Assembly (NCBI RefSeq): GCF_018853465.1
Contig: NZ_JABBOU010000009.1
Coordinates: forward strand, 9,525-73,524
From: Acidithiobacillus montserratensis
Lineage (GTDB): Bacteria > Pseudomonadota > Gammaproteobacteria > Acidithiobacillales > Acidithiobacillaceae
Length of the DNA stretch: 64,000 nucleotides
Reading direction: 5' to 3'
In this document: positions 33,601-42,389 of the stretch, in pieces
Position numbering within the stretch: the stretch's first letter is position 1
Layout of the letters: each line of letters opens with the position of its first letter
The notes under the pieces: generated by a model
Databases searched by the model: none
Told to the model about the DNA's origin: nothing
The model's input: the letters and a program-made list of their open reading frames with translations, nothing else
Made by a program: the position numbers and the translations under genes

Positions 33601-34845
33601 GGATTGAGCATCGGCGTCAGTATCTATGCTGGCGGTGACAAAGTGCTGACTCCCGAAGAATTGCTCCATCAGGCGGATCTGGCCCTTTACGAAAGCAAGC
33701 ATCATAAACAGGACCGGGACGCCTGTTGGATGCTGCATCAACCCAGTACAGCCCTGGAGCGGGCGCCGCTGGCGCAGCGACTTCTCGCCAGCGGCCAGTT
33801 GCTGGTTTTATACCAACCGGTTTGGGATGCCCGGTCAAACAGGGTGGCAGGTATGGAGTCCCTGGCCCGTCTGCGCGCGGAAGATGGCCGTATATTGACC
33901 CCCCGGGAGTTTCTGCCGCAATTGCGCGGGGGAAATTTGTGTCATCTGACCCAGCGGATGCTGGCGCAGTCTCTGGAGGATCTCAAAAGTCTGGGGGAGG
34001 TAGGTGAGAACTTATGGGTTTCAGTCAATATTGATCCGCAATCCCTCAACAAACCCTGCATTCGCCAGATTCGCCAGATTATCCTGGATAGTGGTCTAGA
34101 TCCGGCCCGCATTATTCTCGAAATTCTGGAGGGCAGCGATTTTCTGGAACGCAATTCCGCTCTGGAACTATTGCGCCAGATACGCGCCCTGGGCGTGCGA
34201 CTGGCGCTGGATGACGTGGGTAGCGCTTATGCGTCCCTATTGCGACTCAAGGACCTGCCGGTTGATGAAATAAAGCTGGATCAAGGCTTTGTGCGAACAC
34301 TGGCCACCCGTCCGGAGGACTTGCATTTTGTGCTGGCGGTACGGGATCTGGCCCAGGGACTGGAAGTGGAACTGGTCGTGGAAGGGGTTGAAAACGAAGC
34401 CGTCATGGATGCCATGATGACTCTCAATATTCCCCTCCTGCAGGGACGGCACATTGCCCGACCCATGCCTATCATCCGTTTGCGCTCCTGGTTGCAGCGC
34501 AAACAACCCCTGCGCAAGTACCCCGCAACCATGCTGGGAATTTACGCCGCACAAATGGCCAGTCATAACCTGCTGTTCAAAATGGCCCGGCAAAATCCGC
34601 ATTTGATGCAGGTTGAAACCCTCAGTCAGGCCCGTTTATGCCCCATCCATGACTATTTGCAGAATCTGGAACTAGACGACCAAAAGCGTTTGATGCGCCA
34701 TCACCAATTATACCATCGGGAGCTGGGCAGTCTGCTCCGACAACTGGCAGAAGATCGCGATCAGGCCGACTGGATAGCCTGGAGTAAAGCCCAGGAAACT
34801 TTTCTGCATCTACTGCGCAATGCCTGGCAGGAGCAGGAACATTAA
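30655..34845 (+). CDS. MASE1-GAF-GGDEF-EAL protein with CZB-like C-terminus
   Basis: A 1396-residue cyclic-di-GMP turnover protein. Order: MASE1-type membrane sensor with about eight helices (residues 10-300), a coiled coil, two to three GAF-like regions (about 320-860), GGDEF (motif RFGGDEF at 938-944, with inhibitory-site RKND five residues before it), then EAL (ESL at 1068-1070, VNIDPQSL, LEILEG, LALDDVGSAYASL, IKLDQG, VVEGVE, LLQGRH). The diguanylate cyclase site looks intact; the phosphodiesterase keeps its acidic residues and Lys but with ESL for EAL and DDVGSA for DDFGTG. The last 90 residues have the H...CPIHDYL...HHQLYH spacing of a CZB zinc domain. The ATG at 30655 is chosen over an upstream TTG lacking an SD. 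Confidence 0.88.
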   Translation: MSLRQKVSVNARQKSNFYLLDQVTVLLGLVLSGQFARFLIPDVQNGWYLSVWASSGLFVFFLMRKGDILFPGLWLGGFLGNWLLGYSPFDALGFASGELLAAWISLRLLYRWAPDWRSLAYKTDFLLFLAFPVGLNGVLAGAWGLFWQQMFYQGPWHLAPALLLSNSCAVSFGVLLLGTNLLSWQKPWSWQRLLAEESSFWFFSIYALVATAWLFWQQDSGFLGIVGLLFVLFMPMLWALTRFPADAVYRLALLVFLLAMAATAHGLGPYSGATALHPITVLQIIGIGMISMGLFAAAMIAEAARNKESLRQGSRWLERRVEERTLALRQSQQDLLARERFIRTASAVNRLFSESLDLPEEQIFPQFCEILQRQLHLSLVWVVEDAQSASVPLLLGVAGPRAEMLRSMLEQAPGLAKISRESATSMALDFVWPDGRSGHVVLQCADDEGFAEEVAGVLRQVTQDLQDFLQRQNNHFSLQRTRILQQALLRAGEAILAAEDMHELLQKSCQQLIDSGIFIACWVARPGVDACMDALAYAGWSAPNALQRRWPVSADVPEGQTVGARAWRANSLVVQQDYLSDPLIQSWRAEALDYGWRAAAALPIAHDGQRWAVLAVIGDRPHMFSRDICDVLQQVARLVGHGLDELVLKQKLAEEKMQLTLLAAQDAAMRRYQSAVMKIQRDLLDRAAVTQMFPDLLRTLVQETNVLAAYITLPDPEKAQIGNYFIHCDHVGLRSALESFTDQQNALEWPVAASLIGQFLHHPPAQIHPLGYPVPLVNSLFLQMNPHLQKLELVSRLWVIAATDDSRPMAILGVFSENPQHFTEAVQQLYGQLANSIGLALRQDEYQKTIEEARQKLEKVAFYDPLTGLANRRLLESQLEQAMARHQRQDEVLAVCMLDLDRFKPINDEFGHEAGDQVLVTLGHRLAEVLRKNDMVGRFGGDEFVILLESVQNQDDLYQILRKIENVVTSPMQLQSGQSVRVGLSIGVSIYAGGDKVLTPEELLHQADLALYESKHHKQDRDACWMLHQPSTALERAPLAQRLLASGQLLVLYQPVWDARSNRVAGMESLARLRAEDGRILTPREFLPQLRGGNLCHLTQRMLAQSLEDLKSLGEVGENLWVSVNIDPQSLNKPCIRQIRQIILDSGLDPARIILEILEGSDFLERNSALELLRQIRALGVRLALDDVGSAYASLLRLKDLPVDEIKLDQGFVRTLATRPEDLHFVLAVRDLAQGLEVELVVEGVENEAVMDAMMTLNIPLLQGRHIARPMPIIRLRSWLQRKQPLRKYPATMLGIYAAQMASHNLLFKMARQNPHLMQVETLSQARLCPIHDYLQNLELDDQKRLMRHHQLYHRELGSLLRQLAEDRDQADWIAWSKAQETFLHLLRNAWQEQEH

Positions 34846-34925
34846 AACTTGCGATGGCGCGCAACCTTATCCTAAGCTTTAATTGAATCATGGATTTGTT
34901 CCTTTCTCGCTCAAGGAGTTTCCTC

Positions 34926-36548
34926 ATGTCGGCAGCCCTGCTCAATGCTTCACCCGCCTGGCAACATTTACAGGCGCATCGTCAGACCTGGGAGGGCGTT
35001 ACCCTGCGTCAGCTTTTTCAGGAAGATCCCCAGCGTGCTACCCACTTTTCGGCAGAAGCCTGCGGGATTTATCTGGATTATTCCAAGCATCTGCTACGTC
35101 GCGAAAGCATGCACCTGCTCCTGGATCTGGCTCGCAGTCGTGACCTGGAGGCGCGCAGGGACGCCATGTTTGCCGGCGAAAAAATCAACCATACCGAGGG
35201 CAGGGCGGCATTCCATGTCGCCTTGCGGGCACCCAAGGGTACGGTTATGCGGGTTGATGGTGTGGATGTGGTTCCCGAGGTGCATCAGGTCCTGGATCAT
35301 ATGGCGGAGTTCACCCAGGCCATTCATTCGGAATCCTGGCGAGGAGCCACCGGAAAACCCATCCGCCAGATCGTGAACATCGGCATTGGCGGATCCTACC
35401 TGGGTCCGGAAATGGCCTGGAAGGCACTGCGGACTTATCGGCATCCCCATATACAGCTGCATTTTGTGGCCAACGTGGATGGTGCCACCCTCAGTGATGT
35501 GACCGCGCATCTGGACCCTGCGGAAACCCTGTTCATCATTTCCTCGAAAACCTTTACGACCCTGGAAACCATGACCAATGCCCATGCCGCCCGGCAATGG
35601 CTGGTGGATGCCCTCGGCGAGGAGGCAGTAGCCCGGCATTTCGTGGCAGTTTCCACCAATGCCGAAGCAGTCAAGGCTTTCGGCATGGATACAGAGCATA
35701 TGTTCGGTTTCTGGGAATGGGTGGGTGGCCGCTATTCCATGGACTCCGCCATTGGCCTGTCCACCATGCTCGGAGTCGGCGTGCAGCATTTTCAGGCCAT
35801 GCTGGCTGGTTTCCATGCCATGGACCTGCATTTCCAGAGTGCTCCGCTGGAGAAAAACCTCCCGGTTCTATTGGGCCTCCTGTCCATCTGGTACAACAAT
35901 TTCTGGGGCGCACAAACCCAGGCGATTTTGCCCTATGCCTATGATCTGGCCCGCTTCCCGGCGTATTTGCAGCAATTGCAGATGGAAAGCAACGGCAAAA
36001 GTGTGGATGAGGCGGGGCAAGGGCTGTCCATAGATACCGGTCCTATTATCTGGGGTGAGCCCGGCACGGACGGTCAACACTCTTTTTATCAATTGATTCA
36101 CCAGGGCACCCGCCTGATTCCCTGCGATTTCATTGGGTTTTGTCATCCTCTCAGTGATTCTGCGGAACAGCACGAATTGCTCATGGCAAATCTCATTGCC
36201 CAGGCGGAAGCCCTGGCTTTTGGTAAAAGCGCGGAGGAACTGCGCAGTGAAGGCGTGGCCGAGGCCCAGATTCCTTTCCGTACTTTTGCCGGGAACCGGC
36301 CGAGCAGCGTTCTGCTGGTGGATGCCTTGAGTCCCCATAGTCTGGGAACCCTGGTGGCCTTATATGAACACAGCGTATTTACCCAGGGGATCATCTGGGG
36401 GATTGATTCTTTTGACCAGTGGGGCGTGGAGCTGGGCAAGGTGCTGGCGCAGCGCATTGTGTCTGATCTGCAGGGCAAAACCCGGCATCCCCATGACGGT
36501 TCCACCTCGGCCTTGCTGGAGCGCTATTTGCGGCGGCGCGGTCATTGA
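34926..36548 (+). CDS. pgi: glucose-6-phosphate isomerase
   Basis: A 540-residue enzyme interconverting glucose 6-phosphate and fructose 6-phosphate. Seen: [14 protein letters not shown] near residue 153, [10 protein letters not shown] (phosphate-binding), the signature MESNGKSV near residue 355, and [12 protein letters not shown] near residue 385 with the catalytic His. Full length. ATG at 34926 has AAGGAG eight bases upstream; an earlier in-frame ATG at 34890 lacks one. It stands alone after the cyclic-di-GMP gene. Confidence 0.97.
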   Translation: MSAALLNASPAWQHLQAHRQTWEGVTLRQLFQEDPQRATHFSAEACGIYLDYSKHLLRRESMHLLLDLARSRDLEARRDAMFAGEKINHTEGRAAFHVALRAPKGTVMRVDGVDVVPEVHQVLDHMAEFTQAIHSESWRGATGKPIRQIVNIGIGGSYLGPEMAWKALRTYRHPHIQLHFVANVDGATLSDVTAHLDPAETLFIISSKTFTTLETMTNAHAARQWLVDALGEEAVARHFVAVSTNAEAVKAFGMDTEHMFGFWEWVGGRYSMDSAIGLSTMLGVGVQHFQAMLAGFHAMDLHFQSAPLEKNLPVLLGLLSIWYNNFWGAQTQAILPYAYDLARFPAYLQQLQMESNGKSVDEAGQGLSIDTGPIIWGEPGTDGQHSFYQLIHQGTRLIPCDFIGFCHPLSDSAEQHELLMANLIAQAEALAFGKSAEELRSEGVAEAQIPFRTFAGNRPSSVLLVDALSPHSLGTLVALYEHSVFTQGIIWGIDSFDQWGVELGKVLAQRIVSDLQGKTRHPHDGSTSALLERYLRRRGH

Positions 36549-36745
36549 TGCAGGGAGTAGTAACCCCTCTTTGCCATCACCGAGATTTCCGAGAAATTTG
36601 GACGTGGTCATAGTGCGGTAAAGGGGGATGTAAATAGATTGGCGGCCTCTGCTTTGCTGGCTGTCGGGGCAGGTTGGGGAACTTTTGCCCGGCTGCGGTT
36701 TTCCAATGAGAGATTATCAGCTGGATTGAAGAGCCGCCCAACCAT

Positions 36746-37915
36746 ATGAAACATCCAATTACTCTGGCCGTTACGGCCGTATTTGCCTGGGGGAGCGTCG
36801 CTTATGCCGCTGTTCCGCCTTTGCCGCCCATGCCCACCCTGCCGCCGCCGCCTCCCATGCCGGCGCCACAATTGACGGGTATCCAGTCTGCTGTTTTGCT
36901 GGACGTCAACAGTGGTCAGGTGCTGATGGCGGAAAACGATCAAAAACCCGTCAACCCCTCGGGGCTGGTGAAGCTCATGACCGCTTACCTGATGTATCAG
37001 GCGGAAAAGCAGGGATTGGTCCAGCCCGATGAAAATGTCCATGTGTCGAACGAGGCCTGGCATGCCCAGGGATCACGCATGTTCATCCAGCCGGGGCTGC
37101 CGGTGACCATGTCCGAGCTGACCCACGGACTATTGATTGACGGCGGGAATGATGCGGCCATCGCCATTGCCGAAACAGTGGCAGGTAGTGTCGGCGGTTT
37201 TGTGGATCTGATGAACCATGATGCCGCAGCCATGGGCTTGCAGCATACCCATTTCACCAATCCCGACGGCTTGCCCCAACCCGGGCAAAGCAGCACGGCG
37301 CTGGATATGGCCCGTTTGTCGGAGCACCTGATCCAGACCTACCCGCAAGTCATGCAGGTGGCGGGTAAGGTTTCTTATACCTACAACCATATTACCCAGT
37401 ACAACTATAATCCCCTCGCCGGCCAAAATGGGGTGAATGGCCTGGGCGTGGGATTGGCCGGAAAAAACAGCTGGAATCTGGCGGTCAGCGCCACCCGGGA
37501 CGGTCGTACCCTGGTGGCGGTGGTGTTGGGGGCGCCTTCCCGCAGTGCGGCGGGCAGCGATGCCAGCGCCTTGCTGCATTATGGCTGGAACGGCTGGCAT
37601 AATGTCTCCCTTTATTCAGCGGGAACCGTAGTGGCCCGGATCCATAACGGCGACTGGAGTCCGGCGGCGGTGAAAGGCATTACTGTAAGTCCTGTGGTGG
37701 TTTCTGAACCCAAGCAGCAGAAAAGCCAGTTACAAACCCGTTTTGTCGCTATTCCCGATTTGAAGGCACCCATCGCGGCAGGAGCCGATCTGGGTACGCT
37801 GCAAATTTCCTGGCATGGTCATCTCCTGAAGACGGTTCCTGTACATGCCCAGACTGCGGTAAAACCGGCAGGATGGTTCACCCGTCTGGTCCACGAAGGC
37901 GAGTCCTGGTTGTGA
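36746..37915 (+). CDS. D,D-carboxypeptidase (PBP5/6) homologue with all three active-site motifs lost
   Basis: A 389-residue exported protein with the full PBP5/6 layout: signal peptide (to about residue 21), a Pro-rich linker, transpeptidase-like domain, C-terminal beta domain and a final amphipathic helix (AGWFTRLVHEGESWL). But SLTK reads GLVK (residues 73-76; the nearest Ser, 72, is one position off), SGN reads GGN (133-135) and KTG reads GVG (234-236). The intact paralogue at 49991-51160 has the same length and the canonical motifs. No D,D-carboxypeptidase activity is expected; a binding or scaffolding role is inference. It lies just upstream of a PBP1A-type gene on the same strand. Confidence 0.85.
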   Translation: MKHPITLAVTAVFAWGSVAYAAVPPLPPMPTLPPPPPMPAPQLTGIQSAVLLDVNSGQVLMAENDQKPVNPSGLVKLMTAYLMYQAEKQGLVQPDENVHVSNEAWHAQGSRMFIQPGLPVTMSELTHGLLIDGGNDAAIAIAETVAGSVGGFVDLMNHDAAAMGLQHTHFTNPDGLPQPGQSSTALDMARLSEHLIQTYPQVMQVAGKVSYTYNHITQYNYNPLAGQNGVNGLGVGLAGKNSWNLAVSATRDGRTLVAVVLGAPSRSAAGSDASALLHYGWNGWHNVSLYSAGTVVARIHNGDWSPAAVKGITVSPVVVSEPKQQKSQLQTRFVAIPDLKAPIAAGADLGTLQISWHGHLLKTVPVHAQTAVKPAGWFTRLVHEGESWL

Positions 37916-37964
37916 GCGGCCTGGAGATCAAGCTGTCTGCCGTTCAGCGGACCCGGAGCTGATT

Positions 37965-40445
37965 TTGGCAACGCGTAGAAAGTCCCCCCGGCGCCGCTGG
38001 GTATTCTGGACGCTTGTGGTTCTGCTGCTGATTGCGCTCAATATCGTAGTGGGCATCGGGGTCTGGACCTGGCGGATCTGGCAGGAGTTACCCCCGGTTG
38101 TGCAGCTCGAAAACTGGCATCCCCAGGAACCTTTGCGCATTTATGCGGACAATGGTCATTTGCTCCAGGTAGTCGGGCCGCAATTGCGTTATGCCCTGCC
38201 CCTGCAACAAATCCCCAAAACCCTGCAGGAAGCTTTTATTTCGGCGGAGAATTCCAAATTCTACAGCCATAATCCGATGTATTATCCGGTCAGTTTTCCC
38301 GGAATTATCCGGGCGGCCTTTGTGGATCTGGTACATATGGCACCAGTCCAGGGTGCCAGCACCATTACCGAACAGGTGGCCCGCAATTTTTATTTGACCC
38401 CCAAAAAAACCATCACCCGCAAGGTGGCGGAGATTCTTCTGGCCTATAAACTGGCAGCGCGCTTGCACCGGCCTGAGATTCTGGATCTGTATCTCAACAA
38501 GATTTATCTGGGTGAGGGCGCTTACGGCGTCGAGGCGGCGGCGGAGACCTATTACGGCAAAACCGTCCAGCAACTCAGTATTGCCGAAATGGCTACCCTG
38601 GCAGGTTTACCCGCGGCGCCTTCGGACTTCAATCCTATTGCTTCACCGGCATCGGCCAAAACCCGCCGGGATTATGTGTTACGGCACATGGCGCGTTATG
38701 GATACATCAGCAAGACCCAGGAACAAGCAGCCCTGGCCGAACCCATAAAGGCCCATTACCACGCCCCGGCCAGCAATATTGCGCCTTATGCCACTGACTG
38801 GATCCGGAACTGGCTGGAAAAGCATTTTGGTGCTGACTTCACCTATCGTACCGGGCTGCGGGTGTACACCAGCATCAATCCCGTCGATCAGCGCGCGGCG
38901 GATCGGGATATTGCCGTGGGTCTCGAAAATTACGGCATGGGTCTGGACAGTATGGATCCCAAGGCCTGGCATGGTCCCATTGCCCAATTATCGGCCAGCG
39001 CCATGGAAACGGCTCTGCAAGGCCAGCGTCCCAGCCAGTTGCCCCATCATAATCCCGCTAATTTGCACTGGGGGGTTGTCGTCAAGGCCACGCCGGCCAT
39101 GGCGACGGTATCCTTCGAAGGCCGCCATCTGGTGCATCTGACTCTGCGCGACGTGGCCTGGGCACGTTCAGCGCCCAAGGGCAGTCCGCCGACGGCGGTC
39201 AACCAGGTGCTGCAGCCGGGTGATCTGATCTGGCTGCGCCGCTATGTGGTGGCTGCCACCTCGGGTACCGGTAACCCGGTGTGGGGAACCAAGGTCTGGC
39301 ACACTATTCCCCATGGCGGCTGGCAACTGGCGCAAATACCCCATGTACAGGGCGCTCTCGTGTCTCTGGATAGCCATAGCGGTGCTATCCTCGCCCTGTC
39401 GGGAGGGTTCAGTTATGAGCTCAGCCATTTTGACCGGGCCTTGTACGCCTTCCGTCAACCGGGCTCGGGATTCAAGCCATTTGTGTACGCATCGGCCATG
39501 GATGCGCCGACTTATCTGGCCAGTGGCCGCAAACATTATCTGACGCCCGTATCGCTGATTGCCGATACCCCGCTGGTGATTCATCTCAGCGACGGGCAGG
39601 TTTATGCCCCGACCAATTACAGCCGGACTTTTTCCAATATTCCTTTTCCGGTTTGGGAGGACCTGGCAGACTCCCATAATGTCCCCAGCGTGCGTTTGTT
39701 GATGCATGTGGGTATTCCCTACGCCAAGCGCTACGTGGAACGCTTCGGGATTCCGGCTAAACAGATTCCCGCTTCGCCTTCCATGGTGCTGGGCTCGGGA
39801 GATTTTACGCCCCTGCAGATTGCCCGGGGTTATGCGGTCTTTTCCAGTGGCGGGTTTTTACCCCATCCCTATTTGATCCGGAAAATCGTTACCGCCCATG
39901 GCACGACGGTTTCCTTGCTGGGTTGTCCCCTGGGTTATCGCCCCCCGGCAAAGCAGACCGTGATTCCCCCCGGAGTGGCTTTTTTGATGACGCGCATGAT
40001 GGAGCGGGTGATCCGGGTAGGTACCGGGGTGGCTGCGCAGATTTTGCATCGTCATGATCTGGCTGGGAAAACCGGCACTACCAACCACGAAGACAATGCC
40101 TGGTTCAATGGTTTTAATCCCAATATCACCACTTCCGTCTGGGTGGGTTACGACAATAATCAATCCATGGGGACTTGGGCGGCAGGCGCCCGCGAAGCCT
40201 TGCCCATCTGGATTCGTTACATGCATACGGCGCTGGCGGCTTATCCTGATGCAGGTTTCTTCCAGCCGCCTGATGTGGTGACAGCGCATTACAATCCCAA
40301 AACCGGGGATCTCGCCCCCCGGCATGATCCCGGGCACAAGTATCCTCTGGGTTATTTTCTTGCCGGTTATCTGCCGCCCAAGCCTAAACCCAAAGTCAGT
40401 GCAGAAACCCGGAGTTTCATTCATGCGTTGATGCAGATTTTCTAG
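37965..40445 (+). CDS. PBP1A-family bifunctional peptidoglycan synthase
   Basis: An 826-residue class A PBP: N-terminal membrane helix (12-34), glycosyltransferase domain (80-250) and transpeptidase domain (450-740). Transpeptidase motifs are intact: SGFK (501-504), SHN (570-572), KTG (702-704). In the glycosyltransferase domain, the catalytic EDxxFxxHxG reads ENSKFYSHNP (95-104), so the Asp next to the catalytic Glu is Asn, and GASTITEQ replaces GxSTITQQ. The TTG start at 37965 follows GGAG by seven bases. It is probably co-transcribed with the small ORF that follows 10 bp later. Confidence 0.88.
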   Translation: MATRRKSPRRRWVFWTLVVLLLIALNIVVGIGVWTWRIWQELPPVVQLENWHPQEPLRIYADNGHLLQVVGPQLRYALPLQQIPKTLQEAFISAENSKFYSHNPMYYPVSFPGIIRAAFVDLVHMAPVQGASTITEQVARNFYLTPKKTITRKVAEILLAYKLAARLHRPEILDLYLNKIYLGEGAYGVEAAAETYYGKTVQQLSIAEMATLAGLPAAPSDFNPIASPASAKTRRDYVLRHMARYGYISKTQEQAALAEPIKAHYHAPASNIAPYATDWIRNWLEKHFGADFTYRTGLRVYTSINPVDQRAADRDIAVGLENYGMGLDSMDPKAWHGPIAQLSASAMETALQGQRPSQLPHHNPANLHWGVVVKATPAMATVSFEGRHLVHLTLRDVAWARSAPKGSPPTAVNQVLQPGDLIWLRRYVVAATSGTGNPVWGTKVWHTIPHGGWQLAQIPHVQGALVSLDSHSGAILALSGGFSYELSHFDRALYAFRQPGSGFKPFVYASAMDAPTYLASGRKHYLTPVSLIADTPLVIHLSDGQVYAPTNYSRTFSNIPFPVWEDLADSHNVPSVRLLMHVGIPYAKRYVERFGIPAKQIPASPSMVLGSGDFTPLQIARGYAVFSSGGFLPHPYLIRKIVTAHGTTVSLLGCPLGYRPPAKQTVIPPGVAFLMTRMMERVIRVGTGVAAQILHRHDLAGKTGTTNHEDNAWFNGFNPNITTSVWVGYDNNQSMGTWAAGAREALPIWIRYMHTALAAYPDAGFFQPPDVVTAHYNPKTGDLAPRHDPGHKYPLGYFLAGYLPPKPKPKVSAETRSFIHALMQIF

Positions 40446-40455
40446 GAGACTGACG

Positions 40456-40584
40456 ATGAAGCAGTGGCTGGCCCTGATTATTATCGCCCTGTGTTTCTGG
40501 GGGGCTTTTGAAGTCAGCCATCACTGGCTGGTACAGCATCCGGATCGCCCGGATCAGCGGACCCTGAAGGTGATTTCCCCATAA
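40456..40584 (+). CDS. 42-residue single-helix membrane peptide
   Basis: A short ORF with AGGAG seven bases before the ATG and one hydrophobic helix (residues 4-18, WLALIIIALCFWGAF), then a polar His- and Asp-rich tail. It starts 10 bp after the PBP1A stop, so it is probably translated from the same message. Function unknown; small partners of cell-wall synthases exist, but none that I recognise here. Confidence 0.55.
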   Translation: MKQWLALIIIALCFWGAFEVSHHWLVQHPDRPDQRTLKVISP

Positions 40585-40690
40585 GCGAAAGCAGGAATAC
40601 TGAAATACCCCGGTGTAAACATCTGTGCTACATTTCCACGGCTTTAACCTGGATGTTGTGAAATTACAGCCATTATCAAAGGAAAATATT

Positions 40691-41146
40691 ATGCGCCGTA
40701 TGTTGACTGCCGCTTTATTGTTGACCGGTTCGCTTTCTGTTTCTGCGGTGGCGGCCGATGCGCCCATGCAGCCCGGGCTCTGGGTGATGCATGTTTCCGG
40801 AGTCACCAAAGTTTCTTCGCCTCCGGTCAGCACGCCCATGGAACGCAGTACGCAGATTTGCGTGAAAGCTCATCAGAAACCAGAGTCCGTTTTCCTGCCA
40901 CAGGGGAGTGATCGCTGCACCGGTAGTCATAAACTCCTGCCCGATGGAAAAACCCAATGGACTTTCCACTGTCAGGCACCCGGAGCCTCCATCACCCAGG
41001 TGGGTTGGTTCCGGACCAGTCCCCATCATCTCCATGCCCACTGGGTCATTACGGCAGCGGTCCACAGCGAAGCCCATTACGAAACGACCACGGATTTGCA
41101 GATGCAGGGTACTTATCTCAGCGCCCACTGTGGCAAGGTGAAATAA
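40691..41146 (+). CDS. DUF3617 exported protein
   Basis: A 151-residue protein with a signal peptide (cleavage near AVA-AD, residue 20). The mature part follows DUF3617: PGLWVMHV near the start, four Cys in two pairs (ICVKAH, RCTGSH, FHCQAPG, AHCGKV) and a WxFxC strand block, as expected for a small periplasmic beta-rich domain with disulfides. ATG at 40691 follows AAAGGA. Function of the family is unknown. Confidence 0.8.
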   Translation: MRRMLTAALLLTGSLSVSAVAADAPMQPGLWVMHVSGVTKVSSPPVSTPMERSTQICVKAHQKPESVFLPQGSDRCTGSHKLLPDGKTQWTFHCQAPGASITQVGWFRTSPHHLHAHWVITAAVHSEAHYETTTDLQMQGTYLSAHCGKVK

Positions 41147-41178
41147 GCCAGCGGAAAGCGCGGAGCTGATTGAAAAAC

Positions 41179-41359
41179 GGCGGTGAGCAGGGGCTTTTTT
41201 TCGCGACTTTGGCCCGCGCCGTCGTTGTTCTTGGCGAAATCCCGCGCCCGGCAGGAGAACTGTCTGAGCCCGCAGGGCGAGTTTTCTCCTGCCAGCGGGA
41301 TGAGCCCCAGAACAACAGGCAAGGGGCGTTGGAGCGAAAAAAAGTCCCTGATCACCGCC
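41179..41359. repeat. 181-bp imperfect foldback (long inverted repeat) element
   Basis: The two outer arms of 26 bases (41179-41204 and 41334-41359) are inverted copies with two mismatches; inner matching blocks follow (GTTGTTCT/AGAACAAC, ATCCCGC/GCGGGAT, GGCAGGAGAA/TTCTCCTGCC), leaving a loop of about 22 bases near 41260-41282. It fills the gap between the convergent DUF3617 and LysR genes. It has no coding content. It could be a MITE, a REP-like palindromic unit, or serve as bidirectional terminator, since both outer arms contain seven T in their reading direction. Confidence 0.85.
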
Positions 41360-41381
41360 ATTTAATACGAGTTAATACGGG

Positions 41382-42269
41382 TTACTGGCGCAGCAGTTCC
41401 AGAAAAGCCCTGCTGCTGTGACTGGCTTCCCGGCGATACAATACTGAAAGACGATGCTGAATGCGCGGTTGTGTATTCAGGGTGATCAGTCCCGGGCGCT
41501 GACCACTGCCGTCATTCAGCGCCGAAACAAAACTCACGCCCAGGCCGCAGCGCACCGCATCGCGAATGGCCGCCAAACCGCTCAGCTCATAACGGATTTC
41601 CGGATATATTCCGGCCTCTTTCAAGGCCTGCAGGGCATGGTCACGAATGCCCGAGCCTTCTTCCCGCCAGACCAGCGACTCCGCAGCCAGTGCCTGCAGA
41701 GGCAGGGCGGCTGCAGCCAATCCCAGCCAGTACGGATTTTCCGGGGCCAGCAGGACAATGGTCGTTTCCCGCAAGGTTTCCTGGACCCAGTCGGTATGTC
41801 TTGGCACCGTCAGGTCGTCCTCGACAAAAATCAGATCCGCCTGATCGCGCATGGCCCGGGCGGCACGACTGTTGGTGGCCGTCAGGCGTAACGAGACGCC
41901 GGGATAAAGTTGCTGGAATCGGGCAATAGCCTGAGGGAGCAGGCTTTCGGCATTGCTGTGGCTGGCGAGGATGGACAGGGAACCGCGGAGCTTTTTTTCG
42001 GTGTCCTGACAGAGGGTCCGGGCATCTTCCAGGGCGTTTTCGATTTGTTCGGCAATACGCAGCAGTGCCATGCCCATGGCCGTGGGAGTGATGCCGTGAC
42101 GGGTCCGTTGATAGAGCGCTTCGCCGACGATTTCCTGCAAGTTTTTAAGACGATGCGATACCGCCGGTTGGGTCATGAACAGGCTTTCGGCTGCCGCATG
42201 GAGGTTTCCGTGCCGCGCTGCCTGGGCCCAGACCAGCAGTAAAACCGGGTCAATACGCTGATGCAGCAT
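41382..42269 (-). CDS. LysR-family transcriptional regulator
   Basis: A 295-residue LTTR: winged helix-turn-helix at residues 10-65 (AAESLFMTQPAVSHRLKNLQ) and a two-lobe effector domain. It is divergent from a TDT-family exporter gene, with a 120-bp gap containing the inverted pair GCTTAT/ATAAGC, which could be its operator. The usual arrangement implies that it regulates itself and the exporter. The inducer is unknown; sulfite or a dicarboxylate is plausible from the transporter class. Confidence 0.9.
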   Translation of the reverse strand: MLHQRIDPVLLLVWAQAARHGNLHAAAESLFMTQPAVSHRLKNLQEIVGEALYQRTRHGITPTAMGMALLRIAEQIENALEDARTLCQDTEKKLRGSLSILASHSNAESLLPQAIARFQQLYPGVSLRLTATNSRAARAMRDQADLIFVEDDLTVPRHTDWVQETLRETTIVLLAPENPYWLGLAAAALPLQALAAESLVWREEGSGIRDHALQALKEAGIYPEIRYELSGLAAIRDAVRCGLGVSFVSALNDGSGQRPGLITLNTQPRIQHRLSVLYRREASHSSRAFLELLRQ

Positions 42270-42389
42270 GTCTTCTTTTCCCCATTATAAAATTATCTAT
42301 GCTTATTCACCCATGAAAAACTAGCATTGGATGCATAAGCTGTCCAGGTGCAAGCTGTCCTTATATTCATTGAGCAGGAAGCCGCCGTC

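Noticed and set aside
32389..33741. A 450-codon open frame antisense to the large cyclic-di-GMP gene.
   Set aside because: It lies wholly within a gene with clear domain motifs, has no SD and no recognisable protein pattern; it is a by-product of codon bias.
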